A DNA stretch of 5,141 nucleotides from Bacteroidales bacterium UBA4318. Its GTDB lineage: Bacteria; Bacteroidota; Bacteroidia; Bacteroidales; UBA932. Positions 1 through 5,141 of the stretch are shown in pieces. The notes below the pieces were generated by a model that saw nothing but the letters and a program-made list of their open reading frames with translations, made no database searches and had not been told where the DNA came from. The stretch spans positions 1-5,141 of the forward strand of contig DGUE01000046.1 in assembly GCA_002393895.1 (NCBI GenBank), given 5' to 3'. A program made the position numbers and the translations under genes. How positions within the stretch are numbered: the first letter of the stretch is position 1; each line of letters begins with the position of its first letter.

Positions 1-57
1 TTTGGCTGTTTTTCGGAACGGATTGTTCATTTACGACCCGCCTTTCCGTTTTTCTTG
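1..57. other. Left-edge non-coding segment
   Basis: These bases precede the tandem repeat array. I see no start or stop context belonging to a recognisable gene, no clear hairpin and no good copy of the repeat unit. An open frame runs through here into the repeats, but the repeat period of 51-52 bases is not a multiple of three, so its peptide is an artefact. The segment may be the downstream flank of a gene outside the window. Confidence 0.4.
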
Positions 58-265
58 GCCGACCTGTCGAGGTTTTGCCGGGTTTCCTCTACAGGTAGGG
101 CAAAAAATAGCCGACCTGTCGAGGTTTTGTAGGGTTTCCTCTACAGGTAGGGCAAAAAAGGCCGACCAGTCGAGGTTTTGCAGGGTTTCCTCTACAGGTA
201 GGGCAAAAAATGACCGACCAGTCGAGGTTTTGCAGGGTTTCCTCTACGGGTAGGGCGAAGAGTGG
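58..265. repeat. Four-copy tandem repeat array (51-52 bp unit) with paired dyads
   Basis: Four adjacent units begin at about 60, 112, 163 and 215 (periods 52, 51, 52). Each carries dyad A, CGACnnGTCG, at 60-69, 112-121, 163-172 and 215-224. Each also carries dyad B, CTACnnGTAG, at 89-98, 141-150, 192-201 and 244-253. The A-to-B offset is always 29 bases. Between them is a near-invariant block, GAGGTTTTG then GGGTTTCCT. Units 1-3 end in GGGCAAAAAA; unit 4 has drifted to GGGCGAAGAG. The dyad centres differ between copies (CT or CA in A; AG or GG in B), while all arms are identical. Dyad A with its GAGG can also pair with CCTC plus dyad B as a 13-bp imperfect hairpin with a 13-base loop (11 of 13 pairs in unit 1). 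There are no unique spacers, so this is not CRISPR. Read on the minus strand, the hairpins of units 2 and 3 are followed by T6 tracts. Function unknown. Confidence 0.9.
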
Positions 266-293
266 CAGATTTGTGGAGAAAATGAGGTTTTGC
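266..293 (+). repeat. Degenerate fifth repeat copy
   Basis: Directly after unit 4, the bases from about 265 match the start of the repeat unit at roughly 10 of 15 positions, and GAGGTTTTGC recurs at 284-293. The dyad is no longer intact. The -33-like TTTG of the next promoter lies inside this stretch, which suggests the array borders or has contributed to the promoter. The alignment is by eye and could be partly chance. Confidence 0.4.
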
Positions 294-301
294 TATATTT
301 G
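270..301 (+). promoter_or_regulatory. Bacteroidota-type promoter of the cysteine hydrolase gene
   Basis: TTTG at 270-273 and TATATTTG at 294-301 are separated by 20 bases. This matches the known Bacteroides sigma-ABfr consensus (TTTG, 19-21 bases, TAnnTTTG) exactly. The second element ends only four bases before the ATG at 306. Transcription would therefore start at or very near the start codon, giving a leaderless or almost leaderless mRNA. Confidence 0.65.
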
Positions 302-305
302 CAGA

Positions 306-962
306 ATGAAAAGAATATTACTGATTGCATTAGCCGTTTTACTGGCAAGTTGCACAGCCGGCATCAAGACCGGAGACCTTGTGTTTGTCGGAATTCCAGC
401 GGATTACAGCCTGGACGAGTCCGAGATGGACGGGGCTATCAGCGCCGCCACGGGCAGCAAAGACGCCCTCAACCTGATTCACGTGGCAATACTGGAAGTA
501 GGCAAAGACACCACCTGGATAATCGACGCCACCATCAAGCACGGAGTGGACCGTCACCCTCTGGACACGATGCTAAAGGAATTCACGCTGAAAGACGGTT
601 CCCAACCCACATATATAATCAAGCGCCTGAAAAATAGCAGGAAAGCGGCACAGTATGTAGAAAATGCCAAGAAGTTCCTCGGCCGCCCATACGACGTATG
701 GTTCAGCCCGGACAACGAAGCGATGTACTGCTCCGAACTGGTGCGCGACAGCTATCGCACTCCGGACGGAGACTATCTCTTCGATGCCAAACCTATGAAC
801 TTCAAGAACGAGGACGGAGAATTCCCGCTCTACTGGCAGCAACTCTTCGCCCTCATAGGCCAAAGCATCCCACAGGACGAGCCCGGCACGAACCCTCAGG
901 ATATGAGCAGTGCGCCGGTGCTCAAGACAATCCCCGCTTGCCTGCCAACTCCTTCTGAATAA
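306..962 (+). CDS. YiiX/YebB-like NlpC/P60-type cysteine hydrolase lipoprotein
   Basis: This encodes a 218-residue predicted lipoprotein. Residues 1-16 form a type II signal peptide (MKRILLIALAVLLASC, lipobox LASC, lipidated Cys16). The rest fits the permuted papain-like fold of YiiX/YebB/YaeF proteins: GDLVFV at 23-28, a candidate catalytic His59 in IHVAIL, a GRPYD segment at 126-130, and candidate nucleophile Cys142 in YCSELV. Order His then Cys is the circularly permuted arrangement. Family members are thought to hydrolyse amide or ester bonds in cell-wall peptides or lipids; the substrate here is unknown. It should sit in the periplasm or on a membrane face; no acidic surface-export patch follows Cys16. 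In-frame ATGs at 210 and 282 would add residues encoded by repeat or promoter DNA and bury the signal peptide, so 306 is preferred. The gene stands alone and converges on the mannan operon, overlapping the symporter gene by 41 bp. It is probably not part of mannan use. The family call is good; the function is uncertain. Confidence 0.78.
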   Translation: MKRILLIALAVLLASCTAGIKTGDLVFVGIPADYSLDESEMDGAISAATGSKDALNLIHVAILEVGKDTTWIIDATIKHGVDRHPLDTMLKEFTLKDGSQPTYIIKRLKNSRKAAQYVENAKKFLGRPYDVWFSPDNEAMYCSELVRDSYRTPDGDYLFDAKPMNFKNEDGEFPLYWQQLFALIGQSIPQDEPGTNPQDMSSAPVLKTIPACLPTPSE

Positions 963-2307
963 GCTCCATACGGCTGCGGGTAAGGGGATAGAACGAAACC
1001 ACGACCACTGCCAGGGCGGCCACTGCGGCGGGTATCCAGCTCATCAGCAGTTTCAGGCCGTTCAAAGCCTCCGGGGTCTGCACCGCGCCAGCGGTAGTAT
1101 CGTATCCGAATGCGGCCAGCAACCACATCACGGCAGCACCTCCGAACGCCCCTCCAAACTTCTGTGCCATCGAAGATGACGAGAAAATCAGCCCGGTAGA
1201 AGCAGACCCGTCCCTGTTCTCGGCGTAATCGCTCACATCTGCATACATACTCCAGACCATGGGGAAAAGCACTCCCGTGCAGATGCTGATCAGCACCTGC
1301 AGCACAAGCATCCACCAGTATCCGCTGCCGCTGACGGGGATATAGAAGAAAGCTATGCTCAGTACTATCAGCGAGGCGAACGAAAGCATATACGTGGTCT
1401 TCTTTCCGAAATGTGCAGCCAGCGGAACCGCCAGGGCCACGCCTATCATATTGCAGACTTCCCCTATTGAAAGGAAGAGACCTGCATAGAACAGGAAACT
1501 CCAGCTGCCGAGATTCAGATGCACTTCGCTGCCTATCACATCGCTGAAGAAATAAGCCACCGTGCTGCCTCGGACCGTGCAGAAGAGATTGGAGCAAAGC
1601 GCCGCTCCTATCAGTATCCACCAGGGGACATTGCGCACCAGGCTCTTGAGGTCGCTCCCGACAGAGGCGGTGCTCACCGTATGCAGTTTTTCGCGCGTCA
1701 TTCCAAAGCAGAACAGGAACAATATGAAGCAGGCGGTGGCGATTACGAACATCGCGTGCTGCCAGCCTGCGGAAGTGTCGTATCCGCCCATGGCATTGCA
1801 AAGCGGCTCCCAGCAGAACAGGGCGATGAAACTACCCGCATAAGCGAAAAACATGCGGAAGGAACTGAATACGGTCTTGGTGTCGGAGTCATCCGTCATC
1901 ACCCCCAGCATCGCTCCGTAAGGCACATTGATTCCGGTGTAGACCGTCATCATCAGGATATAGGTCACATAGGCCCAGACCAGCTTGAAAGTGGGGCCGG
2001 CATCGGGAGTGGTGAAAAGCAATATGCCGCTAAGCGCGAAGGGCAGGGCCATGAAAAGCAGATACGGGCGATACTTCCCCCAGCGGGTGCGGGTGCGGTC
2101 CGCGAGTATACCCATCATAGGGTCGCTGACCGCATCCCAGATGCGGGTGATAACCAGCAGGAGGGCCACCTGGTCCAGTCTGAGGCCGAAAATGTTACTA
2201 TAGAAGAAGGGCAGATAGTAGGAGAATATCTTCCAGAACATCGAGGAAGACATATCCCCGAAACCGTATCCCACCTTCTCTGCGAAGGATGTGCGAATGG
2301 TACTCAT
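922..2307 (-). CDS. GPH-family sugar:cation symporter (MelB-like), probable mannobiose importer
   Basis: This is a 461-residue inner-membrane transporter of the glycoside-pentoside-hexuronide:cation symporter family (MFS fold, 12 expected helices; MelB is of similar size). Visible hallmarks are GYGFGD at 13-18, the ITRIWDAVSDPMMG segment with Arg55, Asp58 and Asp62 in the R-x2-D-x3-D spacing of the MelB Na+ site, the cytoplasmic RTRWGKYRPY loop near 73-82, and NVPYGAMLGVMTDD at 127-140 followed by Arg151. It is the last gene of the operon. Its ATG (2305-2307) overlaps the TGA of the GH130 gene as ATGA, suggesting translational coupling. The equivalent gene in the B. fragilis mannan cluster is taken to import mannobiose, and the same role is inferred here from context; the family alone does not fix the sugar. 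The last 14 codons overlap the 3' end of the convergent hydrolase gene on the other strand. Family call is very secure; substrate is moderately secure. Confidence 0.9.
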   Translation of the reverse strand: MSTIRTSFAEKVGYGFGDMSSSMFWKIFSYYLPFFYSNIFGLRLDQVALLLVITRIWDAVSDPMMGILADRTRTRWGKYRPYLLFMALPFALSGILLFTTPDAGPTFKLVWAYVTYILMMTVYTGINVPYGAMLGVMTDDSDTKTVFSSFRMFFAYAGSFIALFCWEPLCNAMGGYDTSAGWQHAMFVIATACFILFLFCFGMTREKLHTVSTASVGSDLKSLVRNVPWWILIGAALCSNLFCTVRGSTVAYFFSDVIGSEVHLNLGSWSFLFYAGLFLSIGEVCNMIGVALAVPLAAHFGKKTTYMLSFASLIVLSIAFFYIPVSGSGYWWMLVLQVLISICTGVLFPMVWSMYADVSDYAENRDGSASTGLIFSSSSMAQKFGGAFGGAAVMWLLAAFGYDTTAGAVQTPEALNGLKLLMSWIPAAVAALAVVVVSFYPLTRSRMELIQKELAGKRGLS

Positions 2308-3467
2308 TTGCGGCCGAGGTTTTTATCGATCAATTTGTTCAGGCGCTCCACGGTCAGTCCGGTGCGGAAGCCGTCCGGAGCCGTATTCAGGCAATAGTCC
2401 GTCAGGCGGTCTATACTGGAAACCGCCACGTGCATGCGGGTGTCGCTGGATGCATAATAGATGTAGACTGTGCCGTCCTCGTCGGCAATCCAGCCGTTGG
2501 AAAAGAGCACGTTCATCACATCCCCGATGTATTCCTCTCCCTGCGGAGCCATGAAGAAACCGGCCGGCTCGGCAATCACGCGTGAAGGATCGTCGAGGGC
2601 GGTCATATACATATAAAGGACGTAGCGCAGGCCGGATGCGCATCCGCGCACTCCGTGGGCCAGATGCAACCAGCCTTTGGGAGTCTTGATCGGAGCGGGG
2701 CCTTCACCGTTCTTGCTTTCCTTGATGGTATGATAGTGGCGGGTGTTGATGATCTTCTCGTCGCGTATGACTGCACCTTCCATGGTATCCACCAGGGCCC
2801 AGCCTATTCCGCCGCCGCTTCCGGCATCGATGAATCCGTCCTGAGGGCGCGTGTAGAGAGCATATTTGCCGTTCACGAACTCGGGGTGAAGCACCACGTT
2901 GCGCTGCTGGCTGCCTGCCTGGATGTCCGGCAGGCGCTCCCAGGTGCGTAAGTCCCTGGTGCGTGCCACTCCGGCTGCCGCCACGGCGGAGGAAAGATCT
3001 CCTTCGGGCGCAGCGGGATCCTTGCGCTCGACGCAGAAGATGCCATAGATCCAGCCATCTTCGTGGGCAGTCAGGCGCATGTCATAAACATTGGTGGCCG
3101 GCTCCCCGTATTCTGGCATAGTTACAGGACGGTCCCAGAAACGGAAGCCGTGTGTGCCATGGGTGCTCTCAGCGACGGCGAAGAAAGACTTACGGTCGGC
3201 AGCCTCCACCCTCACCACCATATAGTAACGGTTCTTTATCTTGATGGCGCCGGCATTGAATGCGGCATGGATGCCGAATCGCTCCATGAGGTAGGGGTTG
3301 CTGGCAGGGTCGAAGTCGTAGCGCCACTCCAGAGGGGCATGGTCGGCGGTCACCACCGGAAACTCGTATCTTTCGTAAATCCCGTTATCCTCGACGGGCA
3401 CATTGATCCTCTTGAGCAATTCTTCGTGACGTGCACGGAGGAAACTTTCTCTCTGCTTGAAATCCAT
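2304..3467 (-). CDS. mgp: GH130 4-O-beta-D-mannosyl-D-glucose phosphorylase
   Basis: This is a 387-residue cytoplasmic enzyme with no signal peptide. It is expected to phosphorolyse 4-O-beta-D-mannosyl-D-glucose to alpha-mannose 1-phosphate and glucose. The five-bladed beta-propeller family is recognised from NAGAIKIKNRYYMVVRVE (71-88), ADRKSFFAVAES (90-101), NVYDMRLTAHEDGWIYGIF (126-144), SQQRNVVLHPEF, YTRPQDGFIDAGSGGGIGWA and YYASSDTRMHVA. Asp129 in YDMRLT matches the aspartate described as general acid in the B. fragilis enzyme (Asp131 there, from memory). The length is close to that enzyme's, and motif-by-motif resemblance places it in the mannosylglucose-specific subfamily (GH130_1) rather than among mannan-oligosaccharide phosphorylases. 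The ATG at 3465-3467 gives an N-terminus like that of characterised members. Its start lies 4 nt after the GH26 stop, and its TGA overlaps the symporter ATG. No Shine-Dalgarno site is visible, as is usual in this phylum. Subfamily assignment was made by eye. Confidence 0.93.
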   Translation of the reverse strand: MDFKQRESFLRARHEELLKRINVPVEDNGIYERYEFPVVTADHAPLEWRYDFDPASNPYLMERFGIHAAFNAGAIKIKNRYYMVVRVEAADRKSFFAVAESTHGTHGFRFWDRPVTMPEYGEPATNVYDMRLTAHEDGWIYGIFCVERKDPAAPEGDLSSAVAAAGVARTRDLRTWERLPDIQAGSQQRNVVLHPEFVNGKYALYTRPQDGFIDAGSGGGIGWALVDTMEGAVIRDEKIINTRHYHTIKESKNGEGPAPIKTPKGWLHLAHGVRGCASGLRYVLYMYMTALDDPSRVIAEPAGFFMAPQGEEYIGDVMNVLFSNGWIADEDGTVYIYYASSDTRMHVAVSSIDRLTDYCLNTAPDGFRTGLTVERLNKLIDKNLGRK

Positions 3468-3471
3468 AACG

Positions 3472-4581
3472 CTAAAGCAATATTATTTGTTCCTGATCTG
3501 CGAAATTCTTGAAGTCCTCTTCGTATTTGAAGCCCTTCCAAGGGCCGAAGAAGTGCTCCGGCTTGTCCCAGGCGTTGCGCCAGGTAAGCACATAGGCGAT
3601 GGGATAATCCTTGATGGCGGGATAGAGGGCATCCATCCACCATGTGGGATAGCCGAAACCCTCCAGACCGGTTTCGGAGAGGGCTATGACCTTTCCGTGC
3701 TCCTTGCCCAGGCGGGTCAGGAACTTGAGGCTCCAGGTCAGTTCCTTGCGGAATTTCCTGCAAGCGGCAGGAGCTCCGGCCTCATCCGTCTGCTGGGTAT
3801 AGGCATCGAAGCCGAGTATGTCTATGATCCCGTCGCCGGGATAGCGTTCCATATAGCCCTTGGCATCCACATCCATGTTAGGAGAGAAGCACCAGAGGAT
3901 GTTGTCGAATCCCCGTTCCTTCTCCAGATAGTCGAAGGTCATCTGCCACAGGGCGATGTACTGCTCGCGGGTGCAGAGTTTCTGTCCCCACCAGAACCAG
4001 CTCCCGGTATTCTCGTGCCAGGGGCGGAAGATGAAGGGGATGAGCTTTCCGTCGGCATCGCGCAGGGTGTCGAAGAAATCCCCCAGAATCTGCAGCCATC
4101 CCATGAACTTGGCGTGGTTCTCGCCACCTTCGAGGATGGAAGCCACCACCTTGTCTGAGCTGACGTCCCAGGCGCTGTCCCCCGTGAGGGGATTTCGGGG
4201 ATGCCAGGAGAAGGTGACCACTCCTCCCCTCTCCACCTGCTTCAGCGCGGAACGGCGGATGAGTTCGAATGGCACGGCATCCAGGCTCTTGTCGCCTCCA
4301 AGTTCGATTTCGCCAAGTTCGAGGCCGAGCACGGCGGGATACTTTCCGCAGACATCCTTCACGTCGGAACGCTCCAGAGGATCGTTTGCTGGGTCTTCCA
4401 CGCACCAGCTGTGCCCATAACACAGGTCATCCTGATGTCCATAAAGGATTTTGCCGGCATCCACCGATGCCTTGAGGCAACCGAGCAGTTTTTCCCGGGC
4501 GGTACCGGGAGCTTTCGCGCAGGAAAGAGACAGTAAAACAGTCATTGCAGAAAGGGCGAAACACTTTGAAATACTTCTCAT
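3472..4581 (-). CDS. GH26 beta-mannanase lipoprotein
   Basis: This is a 369-residue retaining beta-mannanase of family GH26 (clan A, TIM barrel), expected to cut beta-1,4-mannan or glucomannan; the relative in the B. fragilis cluster mainly releases mannobiose. Residues 1-21 form a type II signal peptide (lipobox SLSC, Cys21). The single catalytic domain covers about 28-360. It shows YGHQDD (47-52), FSWHPRN (124-130), FRPWHENTGSWFWWG (185-199) with candidate acid/base Glu190, WCFSPN (230-235), GFDAY (257-261) and ALSETG (300-305) with candidate nucleophile Glu303. No carbohydrate-binding module is present. The residues after Cys21 (AKAPGT) lack the acidic patch that marks surface lipoproteins in this phylum, so a periplasm-facing location is favoured. 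It lies 9 nt after the small lipoprotein gene and 4 nt before the GH130 gene. An endo-acting versus mannobiose-releasing mode cannot be decided from sequence alone. Confidence 0.93.
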   Translation of the reverse strand: MRSISKCFALSAMTVLLSLSCAKAPGTAREKLLGCLKASVDAGKILYGHQDDLCYGHSWCVEDPANDPLERSDVKDVCGKYPAVLGLELGEIELGGDKSLDAVPFELIRRSALKQVERGGVVTFSWHPRNPLTGDSAWDVSSDKVVASILEGGENHAKFMGWLQILGDFFDTLRDADGKLIPFIFRPWHENTGSWFWWGQKLCTREQYIALWQMTFDYLEKERGFDNILWCFSPNMDVDAKGYMERYPGDGIIDILGFDAYTQQTDEAGAPAACRKFRKELTWSLKFLTRLGKEHGKVIALSETGLEGFGYPTWWMDALYPAIKDYPIAYVLTWRNAWDKPEHFFGPWKGFKYEEDFKNFADQEQIILL

Positions 4582-4590
4582 ATCGTTATT

Positions 4591-4842
4591 TTAGAATTGT
4601 CCGAAAAACTCGTCGCGGGCCAGCACCATTTGCTTAATAACAGGATCCGCAGAAGGATCCATCAGGTCGATGTCGCGCTTGACGCTGTTTGTGATTTCGG
4701 CAACTGGCCTGTCGGGAGTTATCTCGACAGATAATTTGAAAGGGCCCCTGCCATAAAACATCCAGTCCCGGTCTTCGAAGCCACAGCATTGCGCCAAAAA
4801 CAAAAGCAGGAGGAATAGCGGGAGGAAACGGGTTTTAGCCAT
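4591..4842 (-). CDS. Small 83-residue lipoprotein of unknown function, first gene of mannan operon
   Basis: I do not recognise this protein. Residues 1-20 look like a lipoprotein signal peptide: basic MAKTR, a leucine/phenylalanine-rich core, then LAQCC. Cys19 or Cys20 could be lipidated; Gln at -1 of Cys19 is atypical, and LAQC is a weaker lipobox than those of its neighbours. GFEDRD follows directly, an acidic stretch reminiscent of the surface export signal of Bacteroidota lipoproteins. The mature part is only about 64 residues, mixed charged and hydrophobic, with no repeat, motif or transmembrane segment. It is first in the operon, 9 nt before the GH26 gene and downstream of a plausible promoter, so it should be co-expressed. 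It may be a genuine small accessory lipoprotein, or the surviving N-terminus of a longer glycan-binding protein; I see no continuation in another frame. The ATG at 4840-4842 is the only start that gives a full signal peptide. Confidence 0.6.
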   Translation of the reverse strand: MAKTRFLPLFLLLLFLAQCCGFEDRDWMFYGRGPFKLSVEITPDRPVAEITNSVKRDIDLMDPSADPVIKQMVLARDEFFGQF

Positions 4843-4861
4843 GAAAGTGTCGTTGGTTATG

Positions 4862-4904
4862 CAAACCTTAGATTTGCAGCGTAGTTTTCTGCCAACCAGG
4901 TTTG
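4862..4904. repeat. Inverted repeat CAAACCT / AGGTTTG in operon leader
   Basis: CAAACCT at 4862-4868 and AGGTTTG at 4898-4904 are perfect 7-bp inverted arms with a 29-base spacer, between the predicted operon promoter and the first start codon. In the leader RNA they could form a weak hairpin; as DNA they could be a regulator site. The match is short enough to be chance. Confidence 0.3.
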
Positions 4905-4909
4905 TTTGA

Positions 4910-4940
4910 CAAAAGTAGTAAATTTATGCCGATAAAGAAA
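4910..4940 (-). promoter_or_regulatory. Candidate promoter of the mannan operon
   Basis: On the minus strand, TACTTTTG (4917-4910) fits the -7 consensus TAnnTTTG exactly. TTTC (4940-4937) lies 19 bases upstream of it, one base off the TTTG -33 element. Transcription would start near 4903, leaving a leader of about 60 nt before the ATG at 4842. No better-spaced pair was found in this intergenic region on this strand. Confidence 0.5.
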
Positions 4941-4960
4941 GTTTAACAAAGGACAATGGA

Positions 4961-5023
4961 GCCGGGCGGTTCTCAATTTTGGCAAATGGGTAAGACCCGT
5001 GTATATTTTGTGCCCCGCCCGGC
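4961..5023. repeat. GC-rich inverted repeat flanking the divergent promoter
   Basis: GCCGGGCGG at 4961-4969 and CCGCCCGGC at 5015-5023 are perfect 9-bp inverted arms separated by 45 bases. They bracket the predicted plus-strand promoter. The GC-rich arms stand out in otherwise AT-richer intergenic DNA. A smaller dyad, GGGT-AAG-ACCC (4988-4998), lies between the promoter elements. A regulator-binding role is inference only. Confidence 0.4.
4978..5010 (+). promoter_or_regulatory. Candidate promoter of the divergent gene
   Basis: TTTG at 4978-4981 is followed after 20 bases by TATATTTTG at 5002-5010. This resembles TAnnTTTG but with one extra base before TTTG (or one mismatch without it). It would drive rightward transcription with a leader of roughly 105-115 nt before the ATG at 5125. 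Confidence 0.4.
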
Positions 5024-5040
5024 CCGTTGATCCAGGACCT

Positions 5041-5071
5041 GAATAAGAATATTGCCTTAGTACGAATAAGG
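5041..5071 (+). repeat. Direct repeat GAATAAG and small hairpin in the divergent leader
   Basis: GAATAAG occurs at 5041-5047 and again at 5064-5070, 23 bases apart start to start, about two helical turns. CCTTA (5055-5059) and TAAGG (5067-5071) form a 5-bp inverted pair with a 7-base loop that overlaps the second copy. Such spacing suits a regulator that binds direct repeats, but both signals are short. Confidence 0.25.
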
Positions 5072-5124
5072 TTTGTAGGTGAAGGATCGACGACCCACTG
5101 TCCGCTAAAAAAGCATTGCAAGTT

Positions 5125-5141
5125 ATGAAAAAAATCCATGT
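5125..5141 (+). CDS. Start of a divergent gene, cut by window edge
   Basis: ATG at 5125-5127 is followed by AAA AAA ATC CAT, reading MKKIH and then leaving the window. A lysine-rich start fits the first residues of a signal peptide, and a candidate promoter lies about 115 bases upstream on the same strand. The product cannot be identified. In mannan loci a divergent neighbour could be a regulator or an outer-membrane SusC/SusD-type gene, but nothing visible here chooses between them. Confidence 0.4.

Noticed and set aside
58..265. CRISPR array
   Set aside because: The units are contiguous and near-identical across their full 51-52 bases. There are no unique spacers and no cas genes.
2..305. 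Coding gene with peptide repeats (RFCRVSSTGRAK-like) across the repeat array
   Set aside because: Periods of 52, 51 and 52 bases shift the frame from unit to unit. The apparent peptide repeat appears in different frames, and the sequence is explained as non-coding tandem DNA.
210..305. Upstream start for the hydrolase gene (ATG at 210 or 282)
   Set aside because: These starts would place repeat-encoded or promoter-encoded residues ahead of an otherwise well-formed lipoprotein signal peptide. The ATG at 210 also lies upstream of the predicted promoter.
896..1801. 301-residue open frame on the minus strand inside the symporter gene
   Set aside because: It is an arginine-, glycine- and cysteine-rich shadow of the symporter gene in another frame, expected from GC-rich coding DNA, with no recognisable domain.
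1519..2397. 292-residue open frame antisense to the symporter gene
   Set aside because: Its composition (His, Glu, Arg and Gly rich) is typical of an antisense shadow. It crosses the ATGA junction of two well-supported genes and shows no domain.
3457..4158. 233-residue open frame antisense to the GH26 gene
   Set aside because: It overlaps the conserved catalytic core of a confident GH26 gene and has no recognisable motif or promoter.
4924..5139. 71-residue minus-strand open frame in the divergent intergenic region
   Set aside because: It covers both predicted promoters and the repeats, has no signal or domain, and conflicts with the divergent layout.

Overview
The window looks like chromosomal DNA from a member of the Bacteroidota, probably a Bacteroidales gut commensal with fairly GC-rich coding DNA (Alistipes- or Cryptobacteroides-like rather than a typical lower-GC Bacteroides). 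Three things point this way: promoter-like sequences of the Bacteroidota type (TTTG about 20 bases before TAnnTTTG), genes without Shine-Dalgarno sites, and a GH26 / GH130 / sugar-cation symporter cluster whose proteins resemble the mannan cluster of Bacteroides fragilis. The genus assignment is inference.

Positions 1-305 hold no gene. They contain four tandem copies of a 51-52 base unit (about 58-265), each with two 10-bp dyads. A decayed fifth copy runs into the promoter of the next gene. Positions 306-962 (+) encode a small lipoprotein with the signature of a permuted papain-like / NlpC-P60-type cysteine hydrolase (YiiX/YebB-like). It sits so close to its promoter that its mRNA may be leaderless.

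Positions 922-4842 (-) form a compact operon, transcribed right to left: an unrecognised 83-residue lipoprotein, a GH26 beta-mannanase lipoprotein, a GH130 4-O-beta-D-mannosyl-D-glucose phosphorylase, and a GPH-family (MelB-like) sugar:cation symporter. Gaps are 9 nt, 4 nt and a 4-nt ATGA overlap. The expected pathway is mannan cleavage by GH26 to mannobiose, import by the symporter, epimerisation to mannosyl-glucose, then phosphorolysis by GH130 to mannose 1-phosphate and glucose. The mannobiose 2-epimerase needed for the third step is not in the window; the slot after the symporter holds the unrelated convergent hydrolase gene, whose 3' end overlaps the symporter gene by 41 bp.

Positions 4843-5124 are a divergent promoter region with candidate promoters for the operon (-) and for a gene (+) whose first codons (ATG at 5125) lie at the right edge. 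Several small inverted and direct repeats there could be regulator sites. The clearest unexplained items are the dyad-containing tandem array, the head-of-operon small lipoprotein and the missing epimerase.
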